Positions 1 to 10,993 of a stretch of DNA of 64,000 bases are shown piece after piece. A program made the position numbers and the translations under genes. This DNA comes from Anthostomella pinea. Taxonomy: Eukaryota > Ascomycota > Sordariomycetes > Xylariales > Xylariaceae. The number at the start of each line of letters is the position of its first letter. The first letter of the stretch is position 1. The stretch lies in contig CAUWAG010000006.1 of the NCBI GenBank assembly GCA_963556695.1, positions 2,976,001-3,040,000 on the forward strand. Direction: 5' to 3'. Under the pieces are notes generated by a model that saw nothing but the letters and a program-made list of their open reading frames with translations, searched no databases and was not told the origin of the DNA.

Positions 1-957
1 ATCAGGTAGCGGTCCCTTCTCGAGATCTTTCATATTGCTCTCCATGTGCTTCACCGAGCTGGCCCCAATGATGACGGCGTCGCCTTTCTCGCGCTTCAGC
101 TGACTGTGATGTGTCATCCACCTCAATGCACACTCAGCCTCAGTGAAACCATGCTTGGCAGCAACCGGCCTGAGCAGATCGAGGGCATTGAAGTACTCCT
201 CATGCCAGTACCGCATCCGATACATCTTGCCCTGCCATTTCTTCGGGTCAAAGCGAGCCCCAGACTCGACATCCTCATCCGCATCCTCGCGATGATAGCG
301 GTCGGTCAGATACCCGCCCGCCAGCGGATTATAATTGTAAAACGCAAGGCCGTAATGCCTCAAACAAGGAAACAGCTCCGGCTCCACAGAGCGATGCAGG
401 GCGTTATACACGCCCTGGTACACATCCGGCATCTTCCACCCATTCGCTCTGCACAGCTCACAGATCTGCGCCACCTCCCACGCCTGGTAATTGCTGATAC
501 CAAGCCTCTTGAAATGCCCCTCCTTGTACAGCTGGTCCACAGCCTTCATGGTCTCCGCATACGGCGTCGTCCGATCCGGCCCATGCAGGTACCACATATC
601 GAGCTGATCCGTCTTGAGCGCCTCAAGCGACTTCATGAGATGCGTGCGCAGTCCCTCGGCAGAGTGGTCGAGCGTCTTGTCCCACGAGTCCGGCAGCGGC
701 TTGCCCTTGGTGGGGAAGTACTTGGTGTCCATGACGAGGCCGCGTTCTCTCCAGTCCAGGTCGCCGAGCATAATTTCGGATGTGCCTTCGCCGTAGGCTC
801 GCGCCGTGTCGATTTCGTTGTGGCCGTGTGACTGGAAGACATCGAGGATGGTGGAAGCGACGCTCAGGTCGTGAACGCGGGATTGCTCGCCGCCGGCGTG
901 GCCGAAGGTCATGGCGCCGAAGACCACATTGACGGCGGATTTTTGTGAGGAAGTCAT
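1..957 (-). CDS. Aldo/keto reductase, AKR7-like, C-terminus outside window
   Basis: Minus-strand frame open from the ATG at 957-955 to the window edge (319 codons, no stop), so the C-terminus lies outside. Near the N-terminus I read VVFGAMTFG, then NEIDTARAYGEG with the AKR catalytic Asp and Tyr, MDTKYFP with the catalytic Lys and MWYLHGPD with the His. Further on, LGISNYQAWEV and YNPLAGGYLTDRY are typical of the AKR7 (aflatoxin-aldehyde reductase) branch. Expected role: cytosolic NADPH-dependent reduction of aldehydes or ketones; the substrate cannot be read from sequence. No intron is needed. It is transcribed away from the dienelactone hydrolase gene, sharing a roughly 690-base upstream region with it. 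Family assignment is firm; the subfamily is an inference. Confidence 0.93.
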   Translation of the reverse strand, partial: MTSSQKSAVNVVFGAMTFGHAGGEQSRVHDLSVASTILDVFQSHGHNEIDTARAYGEGTSEIMLGDLDWRERGLVMDTKYFPTKGKPLPDSWDKTLDHSAEGLRTHLMKSLEALKTDQLDMWYLHGPDRTTPYAETMKAVDQLYKEGHFKRLGISNYQAWEVAQICELCRANGWKMPDVYQGVYNALHRSVEPELFPCLRHYGLAFYNYNPLAGGYLTDRYHREDADEDVESGARFDPKKWQGKMYRMRYWHEEYFNALDLLRPVAAKHGFTEAECALRWMTHHSQLKREKGDAVIIGASSVKHMESNMKDLEKGPLPD

Positions 958-1645
958 TGTCGTGCGATTGATTGAATGAGTGTTAGTAGATGTTTCGATG
1001 TTTCAGATGTGGCAGAAGAAAAGACACATGAGATGAGGCCCGGGCGACCTGATATAATAATTATGGACTATGACATCTGCGCTCTAAACATCGGCTTTAA
1101 GCAATGGAGACGGTGCGTCACCCACAATTGATGGGGGGCGAGCAGCGGAGATAGGGGTAAAAGCCGCGGAGATGGAGGACTTACCTAATCAACCGCCACT
1201 AAGTCCCACGTGCAGCCCCGCCCAGAAAGCAACGCTGTGACATCCCCCGAACGTGAGCTCCGAATATCAACATCATGGATCGAAGCTACCCCTCATAACC
1301 CTCCAAGGCTACATCTGGAAGCATTGAGCGAGACCTGCATCGAATGGGCATTTTGCATTTCCAATCACGACTCTAGTCAGCCAGAGTTCCATACCTAGGT
1401 AATCCGCTGCTCATATGTCAGTTTCAGGCCTATCCAAGCAGTTCTCCACCTCGCGAAGAGCCGCTGCCGCCGCCTCAAGTCTCGTAGCTCAGCAATATAA
1501 ACCACAGTCCTCCCCCGCTCCCTGCTGTCCCAGTGCCAACCCGCCATCTTCGTCTTCCTCACAGGTAACAGCAAGCTCCAGAAGCATCGCCACACACACA
1601 AATCGCACCTTCTTCAAACAATTGACTCCCAGAAACACCGCCACC
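958..1645. other. Intergenic, shared upstream region of two divergent genes
   Basis: Lies between the start codons of the reductase and the dienelactone hydrolase. Short frames here have no recognisable product. It presumably holds both promoters; I see no motif I could name with confidence. Confidence 0.5.
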
Positions 1646-2715
1646 ATGTCGACGATGCAAGCCCAACATGACCACTCCCAGGTTAGTATCCCCAATCACC
1701 TCCTCCCTCGGCAAGCGGGTCGGCCAGCGACTGACGGCGAATGTGAGTAGGCCTGCTGCAACGTACCGCCCGTGGTAGCAAAGAACTACAGCGAAAGGGG
1801 TAGCTACGAGGAGCTCGGTGGCATGAAGTCATGTAAGGCTGCCCCATCCATCCCCCAGACGACCCCATACTACCCATATCCAAACCCACGTCTACCAATC
1901 CCCAGACCCGTGTGAGAGCCCTGAATTAACCTGTGTCCCCCCTTCCCAGACGTGACCGGCCCGCAAGGCGCGACCAAGGGCATAATCGAGATCTTCGACA
2001 TCTTCGGCTTCAAGCCGCAGACCATCCAGGGCGCCGACATCCTCGCCACCTCGGACGACTCGCAGAAGTACCGCGTCTTCGTGCCGGACTGGTTCGGCGG
2101 CGAGCCGTGCCCGCTCGAGTGGTTCCCGCCCGACACCGAGGACAAGCAGAAGAAGCTTGGCGGCTTCTTCCAGAAGTTCCCGCCGCCCAGCGTCGCCGAG
2201 AAGGTCCCCGGATACCTCAAGGCCGTCAGCGAGAAGTACCCCGAGATCAAGGAGTGGGCTATTGTCGGGGTAAGTCTTGTGTTTTTTCCCCAGCATACCA
2301 CCATATGTTTTCCAGATAGGCGGTACCAGGGTTATGATCCGCCATGACATTACAATGCAGATGCTGACCTGAATCTCTCCAACAGTTCTGCTGGGGTGGC
2401 AAAGTAGTCTCCCTAGTGACCGCCGCGCCCTCGAACCCCTTCAAGGCCGCCGTCGAGTGCCACCCAGCCATGGTCGAGCCCGCCGACGCCGAGAAGATCA
2501 AGATCCCGCTCGCGATGCTGGCCTCCAAGGACGAGGACGCCGAGGCGGTCAAGAAGTTCGAGCAGACACTTTCGGGCCCCAAGCACGTCGAGACGTTCAG
2601 CGACCAGATCCACGGCTGGATGGGTGCGCGTGCCGATCTTGAGAACGAGCGTGTGGCTGGCGAGTACAAGAGGGGGTATGAGACTGTGCTCAAGTTTTTG
2701 TCTCAGCATCTGTAG
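1646..2715 (+). CDS. Dienelactone hydrolase family protein
   Basis: Four exons: 1646-1681, 1751-1832, 1950-2269 and 2386-2715, all introns GT..AG, giving 255 residues. Alpha/beta hydrolase of the dienelactone hydrolase family. The catalytic triad is visible: Cys148 in GFCWGG (the family's Cys replaces the usual Ser, and the last intron falls just before this motif), Asp195 in LASKDED and His222 in QIHGWM. The segment FDIFGFKPQTIQGAD is typical of the fungal branch. Expected to be cytosolic, hydrolysing small lactones or esters; the physiological substrate is unknown for most fungal members. The ATG context CCACCATG is a good fungal start. It is divergent from the aldo/keto reductase, which fits but does not prove a shared detoxification role. 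Confidence 0.93.
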
Positions 2716-3186
2716 GTTCCATGGGCGAAGGACAACCTAAAGTCTAGCATAGCACATATGCCTTTGCTTGACAGGTTGGAAGAGCAACGGCTACGATGAG
2801 AGGCAAAAAGAAATACAATTAATGAATCCGAATCTCCGTAATAGGGACAAGTCACAGTGAATCGCAATCCATAAGCATAACCAGTTCGCACCATTTTTCT
2901 TGTATCTACCCTTCAATTTTGGTGCTCATTATCATCATGAGTGAGTCTAGTTACTAGGTGCCTGACATCGTAAAGGCAGAACATACTGTACAGTGCCAGA
3001 TCACGAGTGATCAGCCAAGCCAAGCCAAAGCACTATCTATTTTTGTCGTAGCATTCGTCTATTCCTGTGGCCTCTACTAACGCCGGTGAAATGCAGTCTT
3101 GTGAAGTGTGCCAAGCGTTCTCAGGGCACGATCCATACCGGGGAAAGGGAAGTTCCCTTCGTGATGGCGGTGAAGGTGAGATGTGC
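2716..3186. other. Intergenic between convergent genes
   Basis: The 3' flanks of the dienelactone hydrolase (plus) and the RGG-repeat protein (minus) meet here. No coding or repeat signal was recognised. Confidence 0.5.
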
Positions 3187-5145
3187 TCAGGCAGGAGCGG
3201 TGTTCTCCTGTCCCTGACCTTCGGACTGAGTCGGAGCCGCGTCATTGTCGACCTCCTTCGAAGCCTCCTGCTTCTGGGCCGGGGTTTCAGAAAGGTCAGC
3301 CTTTTCCTTGAGCGCCTCCTTTCCGCCCTCTGCGCCTCCATCTGCCGATCCATCACCAGCGACATCACCAGATTCCGTGCCCTTGTCCTGCAGGCTCATC
3401 TCCGCCATCTTGTCACCGGCACCCTTGGTATCAGCCTCGTCTCGGCCAGGCTGGGGAAGCTTCTCGATAGCAGGGGGCGGCGGCGCCTCTCCCCCCTCTC
3501 CCTCGCCCAGCTTCTCGAACTTGACAACCGCCCACTCGACACCCAGAGCGGCCTTCCAGGCGGCTTGATCGCGCGTTTTCGTGGGCAAGACGTTGCCGAA
3601 GCGGTCGCGCCGCTCCCACTTCTGCTGCTGCATGCGGACGAGCTCGGCCGACTGCGGGGCCAGGACGTTGACGCGGGAGACCTTGAACCAGCCGGTGAAG
3701 GCGAACCGGAAACCGCCTGGGCCGCCGCGCGGGTAGGGCGAGTAGGGCAGCTTTCGTTCCTCGAAGACGGCGATGGGGTTGTGCGCGGCTGGGATGTAGT
3801 CGATGGGCGGGATAGCTGGGAACGAGGGCACGAACGGCTCGGCTTTGGGGTAGTACTCCTCCGCCGGGGTGATCTGCACGTCACCGTCACCGTACTGCTC
3901 TTCTCGAGCTTTGGCAGCTTCAGCGGCCTCGGCAGCCAGTACTTCGGGAGGGATCAAGCGGACGTCGGTGTACTTCATTCGGTTGCTGGGCACAAATGCG
4001 GGCGCGGGCGCGGGTGTGGGCGCGACTACATCTGCGGGCGCAGCCTCTGCAGCAGGAGCCTCGGCATCAGAAGCCTCCGCAGCCAACTCCTTTCGGACGT
4101 CGGTGAATTTCATTCGGCTGCCGGACGTAGATGTAGCTTGGGTCGGGACAGTAGCATCTGCAACGGGATCCTCGGTGGGAGTCTCCGCAGCCAGCTCCTT
4201 GCGGACATCAGTGAACTTCATGCGGCTGCTAGACGTAGAAGTAGCCTGAGGCGCAGCTTGGACTGACGGGGTGGCCTCGGCAGCAGGCTCGTTTGCAGCC
4301 AGTTCCTTTCGGACATCGGTGTACTTCATTCGGCTGCTTGGAATAGGTGCGGAGGCTGAAGCGGCTTCACCAGAGGCAGTCTCGGTAGCAGAAGTCTCGA
4401 CGGCGGGAGCTTCATCTCCTCCGACTGCGCCAGACCGAGCTGTGTCTACTTCAGGCTTCTTGTCGTTGTCGGCAGTAGGAGCCTGCACTGAAGGAGTGCC
4501 GTCCAGGGTGGACGTCTGCGCAGCATCGGGCTTTGCCTCATCAGTGACCGAGGAAGCGTTGTCATCCTGGGTACCCTCGGTAGTGCCCTTAGCAGCCTGA
4601 GAGGCACCATCGTCTTCCGTCGCGTTGGGCGCGTCGGCTTGCTCATGTAGCTTGGGCACCTCCCACTCGCCATGCTCAGCCTTCTTGTCTCTGAACTCCG
4701 GCAGCAGGTTGAGTCTTGACTTGGCGAAAACGATGTGGTCATTAGTCCAACGCGGATTGGCCCCGAAGAAGAGCAGCAGGTAGGAAAGCTCATCCGGGTG
4801 GTCCTTGGAGTCATGGAAAGTAGATGAGTTGGGGCCAAAGATGGGTTCTCCCTCAGGGTCGCTGAAGAAGTGGTTGTTGATGTCGCGCTGGTTGTACAGG
4901 CTTGCCTCGTCGACTGGGGGCTGGTTCTGGTTCTTTTGGAAGAAGTGGTCGCCGCCTCCTCGGCCATCGCGTCCTCTTCTTCCTCCTCGGCCACGGCCGC
5001 GACCGCCCCGATTGTTGAAGAAGCCGTTGCCGCCATTGGAGGGCGAATGGGTGCGACCGTGATCGGCTGGCTGCCGTGCGTCACCCAACTCACCGCTACC
5101 GCTCGCCTGGCCCCGGCGCCAGGCGGGAGCAGAGCTTCCCGACAT
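3187..5145 (-). CDS. RGG-rich protein with [YF]TDVRKELA repeats, unknown function
   Basis: Single-exon frame; I take the start at 5145 (MSGSSAPAWRRG), giving 652 residues, although the frame stays open upstream to 5391. An N-terminal RGG/RG tract at about residues 45-65 (NRGGRGRGRGGRRGRDGRGG) suggests RNA or nucleic-acid contact. A folded-looking segment follows (HPDELSYLLLFFGANPRW, then IVFAKSRLNLLPEF). An acidic, Ala/Thr-rich low-complexity middle carries four copies of a motif close to [SN]RMK[YF]TDVRKELA; three are 36 residues apart. The C-terminal part holds a second conserved-looking segment (PIPPIDYIPAAHNPIAVFEE, FTGWFKVSRVNVLAP, VEWAVVKFEKLG). I do not recognise the family. A role in RNA binding or translation is only a guess from the RGG tract. 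Confidence 0.8.
   Translation of the reverse strand: MSGSSAPAWRRGQASGSGELGDARQPADHGRTHSPSNGGNGFFNNRGGRGRGRGGRRGRDGRGGGDHFFQKNQNQPPVDEASLYNQRDINNHFFSDPEGEPIFGPNSSTFHDSKDHPDELSYLLLFFGANPRWTNDHIVFAKSRLNLLPEFRDKKAEHGEWEVPKLHEQADAPNATEDDGASQAAKGTTEGTQDDNASSVTDEAKPDAAQTSTLDGTPSVQAPTADNDKKPEVDTARSGAVGGDEAPAVETSATETASGEAASASAPIPSSRMKYTDVRKELAANEPAAEATPSVQAAPQATSTSSSRMKFTDVRKELAAETPTEDPVADATVPTQATSTSGSRMKFTDVRKELAAEASDAEAPAAEAAPADVVAPTPAPAPAFVPSNRMKYTDVRLIPPEVLAAEAAEAAKAREEQYGDGDVQITPAEEYYPKAEPFVPSFPAIPPIDYIPAAHNPIAVFEERKLPYSPYPRGGPGGFRFAFTGWFKVSRVNVLAPQSAELVRMQQQKWERRDRFGNVLPTKTRDQAAWKAALGVEWAVVKFEKLGEGEGGEAPPPPAIEKLPQPGRDEADTKGAGDKMAEMSLQDKGTESGDVAGDGSADGGAEGGKEALKEKADLSETPAQKQEASKEVDNDAAPTQSEGQGQENTAPA
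3955..4342 (-). repeat. Four in-frame RMK[YF]TDVR repeats inside the RGG protein
   Basis: Copies lie at about 4303-4342, 4195-4234, 4087-4126 and 3955-3990. The first three are spaced exactly 108 bases (36 codons); the last is 132 bases on and diverges after TDVR (TDVRLIPPEVL). The core is well conserved while the linkers vary, which points to selection on the core as a short linear binding motif. Confidence 0.85.
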
Positions 5146-6709
5146 GGTCAATGAGGTGTGCAGAAGCTGTATTGCGATTAAGATTTCAGAGATGAGATCG
5201 CCAGCGATGGTAGTGTAGTGGGAGGTTTGTTGCTGCTGGAAGGTTGAGCTTGAGAAAGTTGGGTCGGCGGTGGTGAATATTTCATAAGGTGGGTCCGCAG
5301 CGGTTTGCCGTGCAGCAAAGCGGCGGCAGGCCAGGCAGCCACCACAGTGCACGACACAAACGCCCTCAGGGGCCCCTGCCTGCCAACCCAATCGTGAAAG
5401 ATAAGAACTCTATATAAGGTATGTACCTAACCCAAGGCGCCTAGATCTGGTTTGGACAAAGATACCTACCTACATATATGCTTCAACTACCTATAGGGCC
5501 ATATTGCATCATAGGTCCAAATGTGTGCCCGACCTACATGCAGGCCCACCTCAGTCATCATCTGCCTTCAACAGGCAATGTTTGCAATATCTCTCCAGAG
5601 GTATGTTCTAGCTGATTCACAAGTGAGGGCTTATACCATGTTCATTTAATGAGGTTAGCGTGGCGACTCAAGCACCAGGGGGTGTGCTCAATGCAGTTCA
5701 GTCACTCCTCTCATACACAAACCCCTGAAGATAGCATCAACGCCATATTCCTGAGCCTTTGCAATGAGTTGGTATGGGTTATGGATGAACCACACGTGTG
5801 ACCATTTTGTGGCTCTTCGCGAGGCCAGTGATCACCAAAGGATTGGCATCAGCAGATTTCCCAGAATTGTCATCCTGAGATCAGCCTGGATTCACTTGGA
5901 AAACAAAAGGGGCAAGGCTCAGTTCTACGTTGGTGTGGCTGGGTTTAGACCTTCATGGCTGATATAAACAGAAACCCCCAAATCCTTCCTTAGTGGGTGC
6001 ACCCGATACCATGGAGCCGGTACTGATTTCTATTTCGAACTTGCACATTGGCCTATCGGTGACTGTTGCAGTGTGACCGTCTCTTTAGTAACCACATGAC
6101 AGGGAGTCACATATGACTAGACCTTATGCCGCTTCCTTACCTTGAGATCTTGCACTGGATGATTGTACATCGAAATATGGGATGTCAAGTGTATCGTTAT
6201 TGTACATTTTGTGTGGTGTAAGCGATCTTGCTTGTATGCAAGCTTCTAACGGTACGTGATCATGATTTAAGAATAACATGCCATATATACCTTAGGTATA
6301 CTCTTCGCGGCTGCCAGGCGAAGACCCGGGGAACACCCATCCAGGCGCTTAAGAGAGGTCTCACAGCTCATGCAAGGTGAATGAACAAGAAGTCATACCT
6401 AGCTGGAGGTGGAATCGGTCGTACAACACGCTCGGTATCGGCCAAAAATGGAATGTTGGTTGCTTCGCTGGGTGTCATGTTGGTAGCACAGCCACTGACC
6501 ACAAAGGCCGTGAATCACGGCCGTCCCAACATAGACTGGACCACCAGACTCGTGCGATCCAGCTACTTAAACTTGATCAGCTCCAGTTGCTGCTCTCCAG
6601 ACACCGAGACTTAATCCAGTAGACCCAATACCTACTACAGACCTCATTTTTACCAAAACACCAAACCGAACACAACACAACACGACACAGCGAAACAAGT
6701 ATCTCCACC
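5146..6709. other. Intergenic, no gene recognised
   Basis: Several short frames (for example 5764-5967 and 6377-6622) without signal peptide, domain or convincing splice partner. The last 100 bases before 6710 are rich in CA/AC runs, as in many fungal 5' leaders. Confidence 0.5.
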
Positions 6710-7374
6710 ATGAAGCTGACCACCACCTTCCTCGACTCAAGCCTATGGCTGCTTCTTGGGGCCTACGTTCATGCCATACCCGCACCAGCAGAGCGATCCA
6801 TCAATACCACCATCCTGCCCCGCGACGGCGACCTCAACGACTGGGACGACATGCAACACCAATGGAACCACTGTGACTCGATCAACCCCAACATGCCGGC
6901 CGGCACGAAGATCGGGCTCTTCATATGCGCCGCCTCCCTCAACTCCGACGCAGGGTTGCCTACGGATTCCGAGATCAGGATCGACCGGACCGCCGATCCG
7001 CAGCTCCTCTGCGAGCAAGATTCGACCAAGGTCTGGATGTCCGTCTACCACGGCAGCGCAAGCGGGCCTGCCGAGGATACGTTCACGTTCAAGACGAGCG
7101 ATGTTCGCAACCTGACTCTCGCGGGTAGCACCAAGTGCTGCCCCTACGACTTGGAAACGGACTCGTACCTTAACCCGTGTATGGGCTGGGGTGTTCTGGG
7201 GATGGAAAAAGGTCGGAATGATGTGATCATCAGCGTGAACAATGGGTAAGCAATCGCGGCGCCTGGGGTCGGTGTCTGAACCCGAGCTCTCAGAATGTAT
7301 AGATGCTAATTGTCCTGTGTAGCGACGGACCCGAAATTATCCCCTGCAACGCCCTGATGGACTGCCCAAAGTAG
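6710..7374 (+). CDS. Small secreted cysteine-containing protein
   Basis: Two exons, 6710-7245 and 7323-7374 (intron gtaagc..gtgtag), 195 residues. A hydrophobic N-terminal segment (LWLLLGAYVHAIPAPA) is a good signal peptide with probable cleavage near Ala24. The mature part has nine cysteines, in HCDSIN, FICAAS, LLCEQ, KCCPYD, NPCMGWG, IIPCNAL and MDCPK; spacing matches no family I can name. Two N-glycosylation sequons are visible (NTT, NLT). The leader ending cgaaacaagtatctccaccATG supports this start. Likely extracellular, effector- or wall-protein-like; function unknown. The protein is not low-complexity, and the intron close to the stop is common in such genes. Confidence 0.85.
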
Positions 7375-8967
7375 TCAGTGATGGGTGTCGGACGTGCTAT
7401 GGGGTTCCACCCGTTTTCATGTTGGTGACGCTTTCGGCGTCAATATCACCCGCGGCACAGGGTCGAATTCGATGGTACCTCGTTTCGTTTGCTAGAGGCA
7501 TGTGTGCATGCTACAGACATCTGACTCCTGCTTCTCGTATGGATGCCAGAGGTAGATCGCCTGCTATCCAGGGGCATAGTTGAGTCTATATATGACTATG
7601 GAGTACGAACGAGTTGATACCAAAATACCCACTACATGGACTCATTGACCTTGCATATTGTCCTTCAAGTGCGGCACAGGTGTTTTCTGTCGTGGCATCT
7701 GACGTGCTGACTGTAATTATCAAGTAGAAGAGGAGGCGCGCAGCTTGGGAAGAGGGTTATTCACTTCAGTTTGCCCTGAGCAGAAAGTCCGGTGCCACAC
7801 TGCCTACACGAGAAGGTACGAGCAGTCCTGCCTCCTGTTCCAACGCTCGATCCGGATGCGTGGTCTTCCAACCGGGCTTGACTTTGTTGAGCTGGGGGGT
7901 TCGGTTGTCGATCTGAAGCGGCAGGCCCGGTCGTCAATTGCAGGTTGGAGGAGTCCTTACGAGGCGTTTCATTCACCATCATCGGCTCCAATGAGCGATA
8001 GCTACTGGTAGTAGTATGAGTAGCATCGAGTTCATCGGCCAGCCAAGTCGAAAGGGAAACTGGCCAGCCATCGGTCACCCGAACTACTCGGGCTCTTCCT
8101 CCTCCAGGGCCGTCTGCGCCCCTGTTCCAAGATCCGTCTGGTGATGGCCGCCTCGAGCAGTTCACTCAGACCCCGTCAGGGCAGGACACCACCAACCTGA
8201 GGTTGGGGCTCGAAGCCCCCAACCCCCCAGTCCAACCAACTCCCATCCTCCACCGAGTAATCGAAGACATCGAATGCCCCGAGGAATCCGCCAAATCCAG
8301 GAAGCTCTTCCAGTCCCCCAAAAGAGCCCTCAAGACTGGTATTCGGCGGGTTATCCTCGGTGAGATTGCTTGCTTGACTACTGTCGCATCGCCTCAAAAT
8401 AGGGGTTGAGGGAGGACTAAACTCGTCCTCCCTCGGGAGTCAAGAGCGTTTTAAGAAAGCCGGATGGATCCCAGCCTAGCTGCAATCAAAGTCAATGATG
8501 TCGGACAAGTCATCATGCCGTGAAAACTCACACTGACAGGGGCCCTTCGACGAGTGTGGTGTCCACTTGAGGTGATGAGATTAAGAGAAGGAGGAAAACA
8601 ACCTGGAGATTCCGACCGGCAGGATTGTAAGGGTCGGGGAATTCGAGCCTCGATTACGAGAATGATATAACCGCAGTGGATACCCCTTTGCAACTAGGTA
8701 ATACCCCTTGCCTCCAACAGATCTGCGAGCCTTGTGACCATACAGTAAGGGTTCTAGCAAAACCCCCGGGTGTTCATCGAGTCATGCAAGGCAAGGGACG
8801 GACCAGCCAACCAACCAACTACTTTGCGGGGGTCTATGCTGGCTACAACTACTGTACCCTCACCGGTTTCCTTCTTCCGTCTACCTGATCCCCTGGCTAT
8901 TACCCTCTTCTTGCATGCCTATTCACAGAGGTCGACGACTCTTGCCACGGGGTTGCTTACTTAGTTC
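7375..8967. other. Intergenic, no gene recognised
   Basis: Frames at 7761-8165 and 8176-8397 (minus) and several short ones on plus show no domain, signal peptide or splice partner I could support. The missing 5' part of the decayed methyltransferase downstream would be expected at the right end but cannot be read. Confidence 0.45.
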
Positions 8968-10008
8968 GCAGTTCGGACTTTGCGGTCTCTGGCCTCAATC
9001 GGCTTCGTCGATGAGGTTGGCGAACGAACATGGAAAGCAACCCCATAACCAAGGCCATGGCTACAGAGGAAATCGCTGCTGGACATAGAATGGTGTAAGA
9101 CGCATCATCCCGACCAAAGCCGGTGAATATGGATGAAGAATGATAGCTCTCTGACATTCTACTCATATAGCGGTGAAATGCTTGTAGGAGCGGCACACAA
9201 GGGACCCAAATACCTTCAGGAAGCCGGCTTCCGTTGCCCCACCGATCCGCACGATGGGTTCATGCAGTACGCGTACCAAACGAAGCTGAACACGTTCCAG
9301 TTCTTTGCTAGTATACCGAGTGCCCTGAGAGACTTCAACCTCTTCATGGGGAACACGATGGGAGCTCGTGAATATTGGGTTGACTGGTTTCCAGTCCAGG
9401 AGCGGTTGCTAGAGGGGGCAACCATCACTAAGGAGTCGGCCCTACTCGTGTATGTAGGCGCTGGCAGAGGTCACGACTTGATCGCGTTCCACGCACGATA
9501 CCCTCGTCAAGAAGGGCGGCTCGTTCTCCTGGACTTGGCCCCAGTGATCGACAGCTTACAGGACGTCGATCCAGCCATCGAGTGTATGACGAACAGCCGG
9601 TCAAAGGTAAGGCACCCTCTTCATCTTACTGACATAATATACTCATGTTTAATAGGTGCACGATCGTACTTCTACCATCATATCCTACATTACTGGTCTG
9701 ATTCCATCTGCTTGGAGATGCTGGAGCAGGTCAAGGCCGCCATGACACCTAGCTACTCGAAATAACTGCTGCACGAGATGATCATACCCGAGAAGGGGGC
9801 ATCGACCTTCCATGCCATGCTCGACATGACCATGATGGCCTTTGATGCAGGCATGGAAAGAACCGAGAATCAGTGGCGCTCGCTTCTCGCGAAAGCCGGG
9901 CTTGTGGTTGTGAAGGTTTGGTTACCCCCGCAGGAGGATGCAGACGGGATTGTGGAAGCAATGCTTCAGGAGCAACGAGTTTTTCCAAGTTTTGGGGTGC
10001 GCCATTGA
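8968..10008 (+). pseudogene. Decayed SAM-dependent O-methyltransferase (OMT family 2)
   Basis: Readable pieces in order: a winged-helix dimerisation part (RTLRSLASIGFVDEVGERTW, 8974-9033), ITKAMATEEIAAGHRM (9045-9092), an intron (about 9093-9171), LVGAAHKGPKYLQEAGFRCP through the SAM-binding VYVGAGRGHD and LVLLDLAPVI, then QPVK|GARSYFYHHILHYW across an intron at 9607-9655, and IIPEKGAS to the stop at 10008. Lesions: a one-base loss near 9043 shifts the frame; a small deletion and frame change lies just before QPVK (about 9590); TAA at 9763-9765 interrupts SK*LLHEMIIPEKG where the frame otherwise continues. The N-terminus cannot be found. Relatives methylate polyketide or other secondary metabolites. 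No partner synthase is visible, so this is an isolated relic. Confidence 0.85.
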
Positions 10009-10271
10009 TAGCTAGGCGCACAGCCGGATAAATTGAGAGAACACTCTATCTCTGGATGAAGGAAGAGGCAACCCAAGATCATACGACTGTTTACACTGTC
10101 CCGTCTAGAACAACATATGCCGGTCTACTCATCACCTTCGTCCAAGCCAATCTATAACAAGTAAAAGCTAGATATTTTTTAAAGGACCAGAGCAAAGCAA
10201 AGAGGAAAAAGTGAAGGGAAATCCGGCATGAACCGGGGGTGAGAGTATAAGAAAAGGACAAAAGAATATCT

Positions 10272-10371
10272 TGCCCACTACTGGAGTCGAACCAGTTGCC
10301 TCCTCATATCCATCGAGCTGATGCTGAGCTTTTGCTACTAGTGAGGCGCTCTACCGCTGAGCTAAGCGGGC
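10272..10371 (-). tRNA. tRNA-Thr (anticodon AGU) with a 28-base intron
   Basis: On the minus strand, acceptor arm GCCCGCT pairs with AGTGGGC (one G-U). D arm GCTC/GAGC; anticodon stem CCTCA/TGAGG with loop CT-AGT-A; T arm ACTGG-TTCGACT-CCAGT. Exons are 10336-10371 and 10272-10307; the 28-base intron 10308-10335 sits one base 3' of the anticodon, the canonical nuclear position. CCA is not encoded, as expected for a eukaryote. The discriminator base is A. Confidence 0.95.
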
Positions 10372-10993
10372 CAAGGTGATTACTCATCGACGTGCAAGTG
10401 TTTAGTGTTAGGGCCTATAATTCTGTCTTGTTCAGTGCGGGGCAGTAGGACTTACGTCCCGCCCAATAGTAACATCAGACGAGGCCGAGAAACCTGCGTC
10501 CTTGAGGTGTCCCTATCCTATCATACCGTTGATGAATCTTCTTTATGGGTTATAGCAACCAGGCCTGTGTAGATGGGTGGCCTCCAGTCAAATCGTAGCC
10601 CAACGCCTCTCCACTTCCGAGAATATCCCATCTGTTGGTCTCGTTACAGAGGCCTAGCAGTACGATGGCGGCTGCTGCCATCTTCCATGAGCGATTCCCC
10701 TGCGAGGAAGCTGTTTCCTGGACAATCCTCCAAGCAAGGCATTGTGCATCCGGTTCCGGGAGTGATATAGTTCTTCAGCTAAGAATCTGTGACCAGGCAC
10801 GGCAGCGCGCAGACACGACACGGCAGCGTGGCACGTACCATAGATAGGGTCTTGTCAAGGCTAATACTGCCGTACCACACGGAGCCGTGTTGTGCGACGA
10901 CATCTGTTTGCTTCAAGTCCTTTATAAACAGTCATCTCTCCCGCTCCCGCTGTGATCGGACTCGACTACTCATATTGCACCATCCCCCGAACA
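10372..10993. other. Intergenic, no gene recognised
   Basis: Contains the tRNA 5' flank and the upstream region of the DUF6594-like gene. Only short frames; a small direct repeat (cacggcagcg type) near 10797-10830. Confidence 0.45.

Noticed and set aside
3067..4266. 399-codon plus-strand frame
   Set aside because: Antisense shadow of the GC-rich, low-complexity RGG protein; the minus frame has the conserved repeats.
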